From NCBI GenBank assembly GCA_900546435.1, contig URCQ01000002.1:62001-126000 (forward strand): a DNA stretch of 64,000 bases. The letters run 5' to 3'. How positions within the stretch are numbered: the stretch's first letter is position 1; each line of letters opens with the position of its first letter. The DNA comes from an uncultured Pseudobutyrivibrio sp. Its GTDB lineage: Bacteria > Bacillota > Clostridia > Lachnospirales > Lachnospiraceae. The notes beneath the pieces are model-generated. The model ran no database searches. It was not told where the DNA came from and saw only the letters and a program-made list of their open reading frames with translations. Below are positions 1-8,224 of this stretch, piece after piece. The position numbers and the translations under genes are program-made.

Positions 1-2847
1 AGCATAATTTCCCTGACCACTACCACTAATTTCTACATATGGTGATTTCCTTGGATTATCAGCATTATAAGTTGCCGCATTGATGTTATTTTTAAAGCTC
101 GTCTTATAATTGCCACTCTTAGGCACCGTAGTATCTCCGTCTTTTACCACAATGTCAGGAGAAATAGACCTTCCCGTATATTCTGCACTATAAGTTGCCA
201 GGTATGTGTTCTCAGCAATCTGTTTTACTTCCTGTCCACCCAGTGTAAATGTCAGATCCGAAAGGGACTTAGCAACAATGGTAAATTTCTCATCTCTCTC
301 ATCCATCAGGTTCTTCTCGCCTGTAATGGTAATGGTTGCCTGACCAATGTTTTTATTATGACTGTATGCCAATGCATAGTTTATATTTGAGATTTCACGT
401 TTCGTTCCGTCTTCATCCTGATAATATACGGCAATATCCGGCTTGATTGCATTTCCTGTATAAATCTTGTCTCCAATCGGGTTCGGCTCTACCGTTACAT
501 GTGAATCTGTAAGACTCAGCTTTTGAATCGTAAAATTATTTTTTACACTTCCTGTATAGTTTCCCATACCCTTTGCGTAGACAACGGCTGTTCCTGCATC
601 TATATTATCTTCATATGCCAGTTCAAAATCCTTGCCTTCCACATAGGTCTTGCCCTTCTTTTCCAGCGTATACTCGCCGGCAGATAAGGTAACTTCTTTA
701 CCCGTATATGTTTTTTTTGCCAAAACATTCAGCGTACCGCTAATCGTCTGCGGTTTGATGGTAAATGTTACACGAATCTCTTTTCCCGCATATTTACCTG
801 CGCCTCGGATGACAGCAACTGCTTTATGATCTTTCGTGCTGGCATCCGTATTATTTTCGTAAGAAACAGTATAATCTGTCTTTTCCTTCAACCAGCCTGT
901 TCCCATTTTTATAGAAACAGAAGGCTGAATTTCAGAACCTGTATAGGTTGCTCTGTAATTGCTGACATATCCATTTGTCTCATCATAAGATGTAGGATCT
1001 GCAGTTCCAAGGGTCACGACGGCTGCTGTTTCAAAGTCACCTAAAATCTCATACTGCTTTGTAATTGTTCCCTGGAAATTTTTTCCATTACCGGATATCT
1101 GCACATTCATCGTACCGATTGCCGTGTTGCTGCTGTAGCTAACCGTATAGTCCTGCTCCGGCACTAAGGTATAGACATCACCGCCATCCCTCTTTAACGT
1201 CACCTTCATCACAGGCTCAATCTTCTTACCAGTATATGCAAACGTCGTTGCTTCCACGTCGTTGATACTAGCGGTTACATCAAGATTACTATTATCTTGT
1301 GCCTGTCCCAAATCGCAGCGGTTAATTACAAAGTTTTGTATTATCGTACCGGTATAACCACTTGCCTCTTTGCCAGTAATGGTTACCGTAGCTGTCCCTG
1401 CATCTGTATTATTGGTATATTCAATCTTACAGTCAGCACCGAAGCCTTCTACTTCATTATTTGTTGTAGCATCATAAAATGTAACCGTTGGCTGTTTCGG
1501 TGTGCCGTCATACGTATAGGTCGTCTGTGATAATTTTGCTGTTACAATCTGGCTGATATCAAACTTATTTTCTGCGCCTGCCTTGATTTCATAATCAGGG
1601 AATGTCTGTGTTCCATTATAATTTCCCTTACCGATTACAGTAATATCATACACATATACGAGCTTTCCGTTTTTATCGACCGTTGTTCCCTTCGACTGCG
1701 CTTCTGCTGTGTAATCCGTTCCAAGCGTAAGAGACATGTCGCTATCTTTATAGATACCATTGGTTACCACATGAGAATTGATATCTACGCTAAACAATGC
1801 ATTTGGATCTTTTGGTAAAGGTTTTGCTCCAATGGCATACGTTAGCTCTTTGCTATAACCCGCATATTCCCCAATACCCGTAATAACAGCTGTGGCATTT
1901 CCCGCACGATTGCTGTCACGATACGCCACGGTATAGTGTGTATCTTTTGTCAATGTAGTATTGCCACATTTTACAGTCACTTCCGGTTCAATTGCAGTTC
2001 CCGTATAAGCATGGTCTCCTGCTGCAATAGATGACTCTAAAATATTGACCTTAACAGTTGCTGTACTTGTTGTACCATCTGCGGATACTGTGACAGTTCC
2101 ACTTCCACTCGTCACACCACTGTTAATAGAAATGATGCCATTTTCATTCACTGTAAATGGAGCACCTCCATCAGGTTTAAACCGAAGTGTACGTTTCAAG
2201 GCCGGTGAAAGGCTTGCCTGAATCGCGGTCTGTGTATCTTCTTTATCTATTGTGATTGTATTTTTTGCTACAGAGATTGTTGTGTTATCAGAAACATCAC
2301 CTGCACTTACACCTGTAAGGCTTGTCTCAATCATGCCTAATACCTCATCCCAACCGGCATTGTATGCGTAGCCTGTTCCTGCTGCATCTGTAGTGTAGTA
2401 ATAAATGGAATCGCTTACATTAGCAAACGTATATACTACTGCATAGGTTTCACCTGTAGACAAATAGATGTTTGCCCCACTCAAATCCACCTGCAACTCT
2501 GTCGGTGTTGTAGACTCATGTGTACCAGCAATGGTCAATTGTGAACTTGTATAGCGAAGCTCTCCGCTCGTCGGATTACTCGCATCTGTCAGATTCTGAT
2601 AGACCGATACGGTATATGACACGCTCTGCGTATTATTCATATCGACCTTCATCGTTGCACTTTCCAGCTTCTGATAATCATTCGTCGCCGTACTCACCTG
2701 TGCGTATTGTCCGTCCGCCAATCCTTCTGTCGCTGTCGCTGAATACTCCGCCAACAGATTGCTGCCGATCGACAATGTCGATACGACCATAAGCGCCGCC
2801 AATACTCCTGCTAAAATTCTTTTCTTTACATCCTTGTACATACCCAT
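1..2847 (-). CDS. Secreted repeat protein with Ig-like domains (5' part, runs off the left edge)
   Basis: The frame is open from the ATG at 2847 to base 1, giving 949 codons with no stop, so the C-terminus and any cell-wall anchor lie outside the window. Residues 1-35 are a signal peptide (basic VKKR stretch, hydrophobic core LAGVLAALMVVSTLS). An N-terminal globular part follows, then a BIG2-like domain around residues 185-270. After that come about eight diverged 75-95-residue units sharing the pattern YTG..I.P.V, DY.V.Y.NN..AG, I.G.G.Y.G and a closing F.I. Repeats of this kind are common in Firmicutes surface proteins, so an extracellular adhesive or structural role is inferred, not shown. 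An ATG two codons later (2841) also fits the GGGG-rich ribosome site. Transcription may start at the sigma-D-like promoter upstream. Confidence 0.8.
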   Translation of the reverse strand, partial: MGMYKDVKKRILAGVLAALMVVSTLSIGSNLLAEYSATATEGLADGQYAQVSTATNDYQKLESATMKVDMNNTQSVSYTVSVYQNLTDASNPTSGELRYTSSQLTIAGTHESTTPTELQVDLSGANIYLSTGETYAVVYTFANVSDSIYYYTTDAAGTGYAYNAGWDEVLGMIETSLTGVSAGDVSDNTTISVAKNTITIDKEDTQTAIQASLSPALKRTLRFKPDGGAPFTVNENGIISINSGVTSGSGTVTVSADGTTSTATVKVNILESSIAAGDHAYTGTAIEPEVTVKCGNTTLTKDTHYTVAYRDSNRAGNATAVITGIGEYAGYSKELTYAIGAKPLPKDPNALFSVDINSHVVTNGIYKDSDMSLTLGTDYTAEAQSKGTTVDKNGKLVYVYDITVIGKGNYNGTQTFPDYEIKAGAENKFDISQIVTAKLSQTTYTYDGTPKQPTVTFYDATTNNEVEGFGADCKIEYTNNTDAGTATVTITGKEASGYTGTIIQNFVINRCDLGQAQDNSNLDVTASINDVEATTFAYTGKKIEPVMKVTLKRDGGDVYTLVPEQDYTVSYSSNTAIGTMNVQISGNGKNFQGTITKQYEILGDFETAAVVTLGTADPTSYDETNGYVSNYRATYTGSEIQPSVSIKMGTGWLKEKTDYTVSYENNTDASTKDHKAVAVIRGAGKYAGKEIRVTFTIKPQTISGTLNVLAKKTYTGKEVTLSAGEYTLEKKGKTYVEGKDFELAYEDNIDAGTAVVYAKGMGNYTGSVKNNFTIQKLSLTDSHVTVEPNPIGDKIYTGNAIKPDIAVYYQDEDGTKREISNINYALAYSHNKNIGQATITITGEKNLMDERDEKFTIVAKSLSDLTFTLGGQEVKQIAENTYLATYSAEYTGRSISPDIVVKDGDTTVPKSGNYKTSFKNNINAATYNADNPRKSPYVEISGSGQGNYA

Positions 2848-2883
2848 AGAGCCCCTTTCACCAAGTTCTTCTCTATTTTTCAC

Positions 2884-2897
2884 GCCCTTTTTCGGGC
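2884..2897 (-). other. Leader hairpin of the surface-protein mRNA
   Basis: GCCC and GGGC arms with a six-base loop lie between the putative sigma-D promoter and the start codon of the repeat protein. In RNA the stem extends to about six pairs with flanking A-U and U-G. No U-tract follows, so it is not a terminator. It may stabilise the mRNA; no known regulator site is recognised. Confidence 0.35.
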
Positions 2898-2920
2898 ATA
2901 GTTAGACTTATTCTATTTCC

Positions 2921-2948
2921 ATATCGACGTATCCTATAAGAAACTTTA
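2921..2948 (-). promoter_or_regulatory. Sigma-D (sigma-28) type promoter upstream of the surface protein
   Basis: On the minus strand TAAA (2945-2948) is followed after 16 bases by GTCGATAT (2921-2928). The Bacillus sigma-D consensus is TAAA, 14-16 bases, GCCGATAT; the -10 matches at seven of eight positions. The -10 ends 73 bases before the ATG. This would couple expression to the flagellar/motility sigma factor. Based on sequence match only. Confidence 0.5.
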
Positions 2949-2979
2949 GCTTTTCTTTCAAAAATTCCCCAAAAAAGCT

Positions 2980-3014
2980 AAAAAAACAAGAACTTCCATC
3001 TTGCGAAGTCCTTG
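2980..3014 (-). terminator. Intrinsic terminator of the ABC exporter operon
   Basis: Ten-base arms (2987-2996 and 3005-3014, one wobble pair) are followed on the minus strand by a run of T. It lies 18 bases after the stop codon of the second exporter subunit and insulates the surface-protein gene. Runs of T on both sides make it potentially bidirectional. Confidence 0.8.
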
Positions 3015-3032
3015 TTTTTTCTTTCTGTTCAT

Positions 3033-4931
3033 TTATGCATTTACAATTTTACCAGTATACAACTGATAATATTTTCCACCCTCTGCAATCAATTCATCAT
3101 GATTGCCACGCTCGATGATACGTCCCTGGTCTAATACCATGATACAATCACTGTTTCGAATCGTTGACAGGCGGTGGGCAATGACAAAGGTTGTTCTTCC
3201 TGCCATCAGCTTATCCATACCATCCTGCACAATCTTTTCTGTTCGTGTATCAATGGAACTTGTCGCCTCATCCAGAATCAGTACAGGCGGATCTGCAATG
3301 GCTGCTCTTGCAATGGCTAAAAGCTGTCTCTGTCCCTGGCTTAGGTTTGCACCGTCTCCCGTCAGCACCGTATCATATCCATCCGGCAATTTACGGATAA
3401 AGCCATCTGCATTTGCCAGTTTTGCTGCTGCACGTACCTCTTCGTCTGTCGCTTCCAATTTTCCATAGCGAATATTATCCGCAACGGTTCCTGTAAATAA
3501 ATGGGTATCCTGCAATACAATACCAAGCGAATGACGCAAATCATCCTTTTTGATCTTATTGATATTGATGCCGTCGTATCGTATCTTTCCATCCGCAATA
3601 TCATAAAAACGATTGATCAGATTGGTAATCGTTGTTTTGCCTGCTCCGGTAGCACCGACAAAAGCAATTTTTTGCCCCGGTGTCGCAAACATATTAATGT
3701 TGTGCAAAACGGTTTTTTCCGGAACATATGCAAAATCCACATCATCAAAAACGACATCACCTTCCAGCTTCACATAGGTTGTGCTGCCGTCCTCCTTGTG
3801 AAAATGTTTCCATGCCCACATACCGGTTCGTTCACTACTTTCCACAATCTGTCCATTTTCTTCTCTGGCATTGACAAGTGTAACATAACCGTCATCTTCT
3901 TCCGGTTTTTCATCTAAAAGAGCAAACACACGCTCTGCTCCCGCCATAGCCATAACAATAAAGTTCAACTGCTGGCTCACCTGCATAATCGGCATATTCA
4001 GACTCTTATTAAAGGTCAGAAAACTTGCCAGACCTCCAAGGGTAAAGCCGCCAAATCCACCGATTGCAAGAATACCTCCCACAACAGCAACGACAACATA
4101 ACTCACATTTCCAATCTGCGCATTTGCCGGTCCTAACATATTGGAATACTTATTCGCCTGATAGGCACTGTCAAATAATTCATCATTTAACGCATTAAAC
4201 TCTTCCATCGCCTGTTCTTCATGGCAAAAAACTTTGATTACTTTTTGTCCATTCATCATCTCTTCGATGTTACCATTGACGCGGCCGAGGTTTCTTTGCT
4301 GTTTTGCAAAATATTTTCCGGAATTTCCAGCTAAGAATTTTGTTGTCAATAGCATGATTGCTACCATACCCATCGTAACAATGGTAAGTGGTATGCTCAA
4401 TTTAATCATACATACAATCACACCGATAACGGTTACGCCACTGTTTATCATCTGTGGAATACTCTGGCTGATCATCTGGCGCAAAGCATCAATGTCGTTC
4501 GTATAAATTGACATGATATCACCATGCTGATGTGTATCAAAATAACGGATTGGCAATTCTTCCATGTGCACAAACATTTCATCACGAAGCGCACGAAGCG
4601 TTCCCTGTGTCACCTGTGCCATGATAAAGTTATAAAGAAATGCACATACAACACCTAATGCATAAAAGCCTGCCACACGTCCAATGGCTCCTAAAAGAGG
4701 TCCAAAATCCGTACTGTGTGTCTCAAGCATCGGTGTAATATAATCATCAATCAAATTCTGCATGAACATGGTTCCCTGCAAAGAGCAGAGAACACTTGCA
4801 AGAATACAGATGAGTACAATCACCAAATGCACACCATACAATTTAAAAATATAGCGAGCCAGTCTGCCCATAATATGTTTGTTTGCTTTCAAGCTGCCCT
4901 TGCCTCTTGGCATTGTCTGCTGTCTTGGCAT
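3033..4931 (-). CDS. ABC exporter subunit, TMD-NBD half transporter with canonical ATPase site
   Basis: A 633-residue half transporter: six-helix exporter domain (about residues 20-330) followed by an ATPase domain. Walker A GATGAGKTT is near residue 424, signature LSQGQRQ near 529, Walker B LILDEATSS near 550 with the catalytic Glu, and the H-loop reads AHR. The start was placed at MPRQQTM (4931), one base after the stop of the upstream exporter gene and behind a GGAGGGTG ribosome site; a longer reading frame would lie inside that gene. It pairs with the degenerate subunit upstream, as in BmrC/BmrD or TM287/288 heterodimers, which export drugs or lipids. The insert between the domains (about residues 340-400) is longer than usual, also as in BmrD-type subunits. 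Substrate unknown. Confidence 0.9.
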   Translation of the reverse strand: MPRQQTMPRGKGSLKANKHIMGRLARYIFKLYGVHLVIVLICILASVLCSLQGTMFMQNLIDDYITPMLETHSTDFGPLLGAIGRVAGFYALGVVCAFLYNFIMAQVTQGTLRALRDEMFVHMEELPIRYFDTHQHGDIMSIYTNDIDALRQMISQSIPQMINSGVTVIGVIVCMIKLSIPLTIVTMGMVAIMLLTTKFLAGNSGKYFAKQQRNLGRVNGNIEEMMNGQKVIKVFCHEEQAMEEFNALNDELFDSAYQANKYSNMLGPANAQIGNVSYVVVAVVGGILAIGGFGGFTLGGLASFLTFNKSLNMPIMQVSQQLNFIVMAMAGAERVFALLDEKPEEDDGYVTLVNAREENGQIVESSERTGMWAWKHFHKEDGSTTYVKLEGDVVFDDVDFAYVPEKTVLHNINMFATPGQKIAFVGATGAGKTTITNLINRFYDIADGKIRYDGININKIKKDDLRHSLGIVLQDTHLFTGTVADNIRYGKLEATDEEVRAAAKLANADGFIRKLPDGYDTVLTGDGANLSQGQRQLLAIARAAIADPPVLILDEATSSIDTRTEKIVQDGMDKLMAGRTTFVIAHRLSTIRNSDCIMVLDQGRIIERGNHDELIAEGGKYYQLYTGKIVNA

Positions 4932-4932
4932 A

Positions 4933-6690
4933 TTACTCACCCTCCTTCTCGTCAAAATCTCCCGATCCACCACCGGTTTGTGATTCATATACATCACGAT
5001 AAATTGCATTGTTTGCAAGCAATTCTTCATGCGTACCGATGCCATCAATATGGCCATTATCCAAAACGACGATGCGGTCTGCATCCTGTACAGAAGATAT
5101 ACGCTGTGCGATGATTAGTTTTGTAGTTCCAGGAATCTCCTCGCGAAATGCCCTACGAATTTTCGCATCCGTTGCCGTATCTACAGCACTCGTACTATCG
5201 TCTAAAATTAACACCTTCGGCTCTTTTAAAAGTGCACGTGCGATACAAAGACGCTGACGTTGTCCTCCGGAAACATTGCTGCCCCCTTGTTCAATAAATG
5301 TATCGTATCCATCTGGGAAACGTTCGATAAATTCATCTGCACAGGCAAGTTTACAAGCCTTTTTGCACTCCTCATCTGTCGCATTTTCATTGCCCCAACG
5401 CAGGTTATCATAAATCGTTCCAGAAAACAGAACGTTATTTTGCAGCACAACAGACACCTCATTACGAATCACATCAAGATCATAGGAACGTACATCAATG
5501 CCACCTACTTTGACATCGCCCTCACTGACATCATACAAGCGCGAAATCAAATTCACGAGCGTCGACTTTGCACTACCGGTTCCGCCGAGAACTCCGATTG
5601 TCTCACCGCTTTTGATATGAAGATCAATGTCTTCTAGCACAAACTCTTCTGCATCTTTTTTATATGCAAAATTCACATGGTCAAAATCGATATCGCCATT
5701 TGGCACTTCCATGATCGGATTTTGGGGATTCACAATCGTTGCTTTTTCGTTTAAAACTTCTGCCACACGATTCGCATTTGCCACACTCATGATAATCATA
5801 ACAAAAACCATAGAAAGCATCATCAGACTTCCCAGAATATTCATGCAGTACGCAAGCATACTCATAAGCTCTCCCGTTGTGAATGTCGATGTAACAATCA
5901 TCTTTGCACCCATCCAGCTGATCAGCAAAATACAGGTATAGATGGTAGTCATCATAACCGGCGCATTACATGCCAAAATACGTTCTGCCTTTAACAAAAA
6001 TTTATATATATTACCGCTTGCTTTTTGGAATTTTTCTTTCTCGTAATCCTCTCGCACATAAGCTTTTACTACACGAATACCGGAAATATTTTCCTGTACA
6101 CTGGCATTTAAATCATCATATTTCTTAAATACGAAATCAAAAATTTTCGTAACTCTGGAAATAATAAAAACCAGAATTGCCGCCAATATCAACACTGCGA
6201 GCAGATAGACACTCGCCAGTCGTGGGCTGATGTAAAGCGACATGCACATAGCAACGATCAAACTTGCCGGCGCACGCATCCCCATGCGCAAAATCATCTG
6301 GTATGCATTCTGTAAATTTGTCACATCTGTCGTTAATCTGGTAACCAGACCAGCGGTAGAATACTTATCAATATTTGCAAAAGAAAATGTCTGAATGTTT
6401 GTAAACATGGACTTTCTTAAGTTTCTTGCAAATCCTGCAGAAGCTCTTGCGCCATATTTTCCGCCCATCATACCTGCCCATAAACCAATAAGCGCAGCCA
6501 AAATCATATATGCGCCAATCACAAAGATATGATGCATGTCTCCTCGATTGACACCCTCGTCAATAATTGATGCCATCATAAGTGGTATGATCATCTCCAT
6601 CGCCACTTCCAAAAGCATAAATAGAGGTGTCAGAATCGAATCTTTTTTAAACTCTTTTACCTCTGCAAGTAATGTTTTTAAAACGTGCAT
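4933..6690 (-). CDS. ABC exporter subunit, TMD-NBD half transporter with degenerate ATPase site
   Basis: A 585-residue exporter half. The transmembrane domain covers about residues 15-310. The ATPase domain has an odd Walker A (GGTGSAKST, Ala for the usual Gly), intact signature SGGQRQRL, Walker B LILDDSTSA with Asp in place of the catalytic Glu, and AQR in place of the H-loop AHR. This pattern marks the catalytically weak partner in heterodimeric exporters (BmrC type). The gene begins inside the 3' end of the MarR gene (44-base overlap) and ends one base before its partner, so MarR and both subunits form one operon. Multidrug or metabolite export is inferred from the family and the MarR context. 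Confidence 0.9.
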   Translation of the reverse strand: MHVLKTLLAEVKEFKKDSILTPLFMLLEVAMEMIIPLMMASIIDEGVNRGDMHHIFVIGAYMILAALIGLWAGMMGGKYGARASAGFARNLRKSMFTNIQTFSFANIDKYSTAGLVTRLTTDVTNLQNAYQMILRMGMRAPASLIVAMCMSLYISPRLASVYLLAVLILAAILVFIISRVTKIFDFVFKKYDDLNASVQENISGIRVVKAYVREDYEKEKFQKASGNIYKFLLKAERILACNAPVMMTTIYTCILLISWMGAKMIVTSTFTTGELMSMLAYCMNILGSLMMLSMVFVMIIMSVANANRVAEVLNEKATIVNPQNPIMEVPNGDIDFDHVNFAYKKDAEEFVLEDIDLHIKSGETIGVLGGTGSAKSTLVNLISRLYDVSEGDVKVGGIDVRSYDLDVIRNEVSVVLQNNVLFSGTIYDNLRWGNENATDEECKKACKLACADEFIERFPDGYDTFIEQGGSNVSGGQRQRLCIARALLKEPKVLILDDSTSAVDTATDAKIRRAFREEIPGTTKLIIAQRISSVQDADRIVVLDNGHIDGIGTHEELLANNAIYRDVYESQTGGGSGDFDEKEGE

Positions 6691-7174
6691 TATTTTTCCC
6701 TTCCTTTTCTAATTTTTCTGCATCAGATGAAATCTCATCTTCCAATTGTTCTTTCACTTGTGACAGCATGGAAAACAATTCCTGTCTCTGTTCTTTCGTA
6801 AGACCTGATACCAGTTTTTTTTCCATATGATCTATGCTTTTTTGAATATCATCATGGAAACGCATGCCATCTTCTGTCAGCGTAATCTTTTTTAAACGAG
6901 CATCGCGTTCCACAGAAACGCGCGTAATGTACCCGTTTTTTTCCAAATTCTGCAGTGCTGCTGTGACCGATGATTTTGCCATATGAAAATCTGCTTCCAT
7001 ATCTTTCTGAAAAACTTCCTCATCTCTATGATGATACAGATAGCCGATCATCCAACCATGCATCGCCGTGACAGCATCACCACCGGCGTTTAAAATACTT
7101 TTCTGATAGATATTCCGATCTAATAAACGTCCCAATTCTTTGATCTGATATCCAACCTGTTCTTCATTTCTCAT
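6647..7174 (-). CDS. MarR-family transcriptional regulator
   Basis: A 175-residue protein with the MarR winged-helix fold: the helix-turn-helix and wing run over about residues 60-105 (AKSSVTAALQNLEKNGYITR and the following RDARLKKITLT). It is the first gene of the exporter operon, preceded by GGAGG at a good distance, and overlaps the next gene by 44 bases. Two tandem palindromes cover its promoter, so autorepression relieved by an exporter substrate is the likely mode. The ligand cannot be told from sequence. Confidence 0.9.
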   Translation of the reverse strand: MRNEEQVGYQIKELGRLLDRNIYQKSILNAGGDAVTAMHGWMIGYLYHHRDEEVFQKDMEADFHMAKSSVTAALQNLEKNGYITRVSVERDARLKKITLTEDGMRFHDDIQKSIDHMEKKLVSGLTKEQRQELFSMLSQVKEQLEDEISSDAEKLEKEGKNNARFKNITCRGKRV

Positions 7175-7190
7175 GTTCTCCTCCTAGAAT

Positions 7191-7219
7191 GTTCGCCTTC
7201 GAACTGTTCGGCTTCGAAC
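7191..7219 (-). promoter_or_regulatory. Tandem palindromic operator, probable MarR site
   Basis: Two copies of GTTCG-N4-CGAAC (7191-7204 and 7206-7219) sit one base apart, giving a 15-base period. They lie just downstream of the -10 element and cover the expected transcription start of the MarR-exporter operon, an ideal position for a repressor. No other gene in the window carries this palindrome as far as I could see. Confidence 0.75.
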
Positions 7220-7220
7220 T

Positions 7221-7249
7221 ATTATAAAATGCACTTTTCTTTTTTTCAA
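7221..7249 (-). promoter_or_regulatory. Sigma-A promoter of the MarR-ABC exporter operon
   Basis: Minus-strand TTGAAA (7244-7249), 17-base spacer, TATAAT (7221-7226). This is a near-consensus housekeeping promoter 47 bases ahead of the MarR start codon, with the tandem palindromes immediately after the -10. Confidence 0.8.
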
Positions 7250-7365
7250 GTGGGTATAACTCACAAAATCGTCTTTTTTGCTCCCCATACCTTCGTCATT
7301 TTGCTAAATCACACAACGTGAAATTCTATACATGATTATTTCTCATGATACTTTCTACTCACTCG

Positions 7366-7394
7366 TTGTATATTGGGGCAAGATAATGTATAAT
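7366..7394 (+). promoter_or_regulatory. Sigma-A promoter of the TetR gene
   Basis: TTGTAT (7366-7371), 17-base spacer, TATAAT (7389-7394), 40 bases before the TetR start codon. The two divergent promoters here are about 115 bases apart with no shared palindrome visible between them. Confidence 0.7.
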
Positions 7395-7434
7395 GTCTAT
7401 GTTATTACTTAGGAGAAATACGAGGAGGGGTGCA

Positions 7435-7998
7435 ATGGAACATACTAGTAAAGACTTACGTGTCCGCAGAACACTGAAAGCCATTCGTAGTGCATTCTAC
7501 GATTTGGTATTGACCAAAGATTATTCTGACATTTCCATTACCGAGCTGACAGACCGAGCTGAAATTAACCGAAAGACATTTTATCTGCATTATTCTTCTT
7601 TGGAAGATCTGGTAAAAGAAGTTGAACAGGAAATCGTCGAAAACATTTTAGAAAATGTTCGTTTAAGCGCAGAACAATTAGACGTCGAAGGATGCGTAGA
7701 CACATTCTATCACTATCTGGATGAATGCGATGAAGTACAACAAAAGTTGCTTTGTGATTCACATTATTATTTCTTTTATGAAGATGTAACCGATGCCGTA
7801 TTAAAAAGCAACGCATTTTCTAAATTCTTTGAAAAGACAAAACATCCGGATATTGTACGTTCTTATTCGATCTGTATTACCTTTATCTATCGCAACTGGT
7901 TAAAGAGTGGTCGTCCAATTCCACTTGACGAATTAATCGAGTATGCCAGCATGATTATTTCAAAAGGGTACAGCGGAATCATCGAAAAAGAATCTTAG
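7435..7998 (+). CDS. TetR/AcrR-family transcriptional regulator
   Basis: A 187-residue protein. Residues about 10-58 form the TetR helix-turn-helix (TLKAIRSAFYDLVL, then ISITELTDRAEINRKTFYLHY), followed by an all-helical ligand or dimerisation domain that is not diagnostic. The start at 7435 is chosen because GAGGAGGGG precedes it; an in-frame ATG at 7393 lies inside the -10 element. It is divergent from the MarR-exporter operon and followed by a strong terminator, so it is monocistronic. The target is unknown; regulation of the neighbouring exporter is possible but not shown. Confidence 0.85.
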   Translation: MEHTSKDLRVRRTLKAIRSAFYDLVLTKDYSDISITELTDRAEINRKTFYLHYSSLEDLVKEVEQEIVENILENVRLSAEQLDVEGCVDTFYHYLDECDEVQQKLLCDSHYYFFYEDVTDAVLKSNAFSKFFEKTKHPDIVRSYSICITFIYRNWLKSGRPIPLDELIEYASMIISKGYSGIIEKES

Positions 7999-8019
7999 TA
8001 TAAACAGAATCTAAAAACG

Positions 8020-8053
8020 AACCCCACAAGCCGAAAGACCTGTGGGGTTTTTA
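8020..8053. terminator. Bidirectional terminator between TetR and tRNA-Pro
   Basis: AACCCCACA and TGTGGGGTT arms with a loop of about a dozen bases and T-runs on both strands. It ends the TetR transcript on the plus strand and the tRNA transcript on the minus strand. Confidence 0.85.
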
Positions 8054-8127
8054 TCGGCGCGACAGGATTTGAACCTGCGACCTCTGCGTCCCGAACGCAG
8101 CGCTCTACCAAACTGAGCCACGCGCCG
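8054..8127 (-). tRNA. tRNA-Pro (anticodon CGG)
   Basis: On the minus strand a full cloverleaf can be drawn. The acceptor stem is CGGCGCG with CGCGCCG, and the D-arm GCTC pairs with GAGC. The anticodon stem CTGCG/CGCAG has loop TTCGGGA, so the anticodon is CGG, and the T-arm is GCAGG-TTCAAAT-CCTGT. The discriminator is A73. The C1-G72 end pair suits proline. CCA is not encoded and would be added after transcription. It reads the CCG codon. Confidence 0.95.
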
Positions 8128-8139
8128 TCAATATGATAA

Positions 8140-8169
8140 CAAGGCAGCTCCCTATCGCGAACTGCCTTG
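8140..8169 (-). terminator. Hairpin between glcK and the tRNA gene, probable glcK terminator
   Basis: Eight-base perfect arms CAAGGCAG and CTGCCTTG enclose a 14-base loop and are followed on the minus strand by TTATCAT, a weak U-tract. It lies 55 bases after the glucokinase stop and 12 bases before the tRNA. A TATAAT-like -10 occurs just upstream (around 8171-8177), so the hairpin could instead sit in the tRNA leader. Confidence 0.5.
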
Positions 8170-8224
8170 CTATTATAATACATTTAAATGTAAATTTCCA
8201 GCCTTTTTTCCCAAATGCTACCGA

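Noticed and set aside
1..2040. CRISPR-like array suggested by periodic similarity
   Set aside because: The period is about 240-280 bases and coincides with protein domains; no short identical repeats with unique spacers exist.
826..2792. Plus-strand small frames across the surface-protein region
   Set aside because: They are antisense to the continuous repeat-protein frame and show compositional shadows (Ser/Tyr/Cys-rich) rather than protein-like patterns.
3103..3917. Several plus-strand frames of 70-140 codons opposite the ABC exporter genes
   Set aside because: They lie fully antisense to strongly conserved ATPase domains, lack ribosome sites and have no family features.
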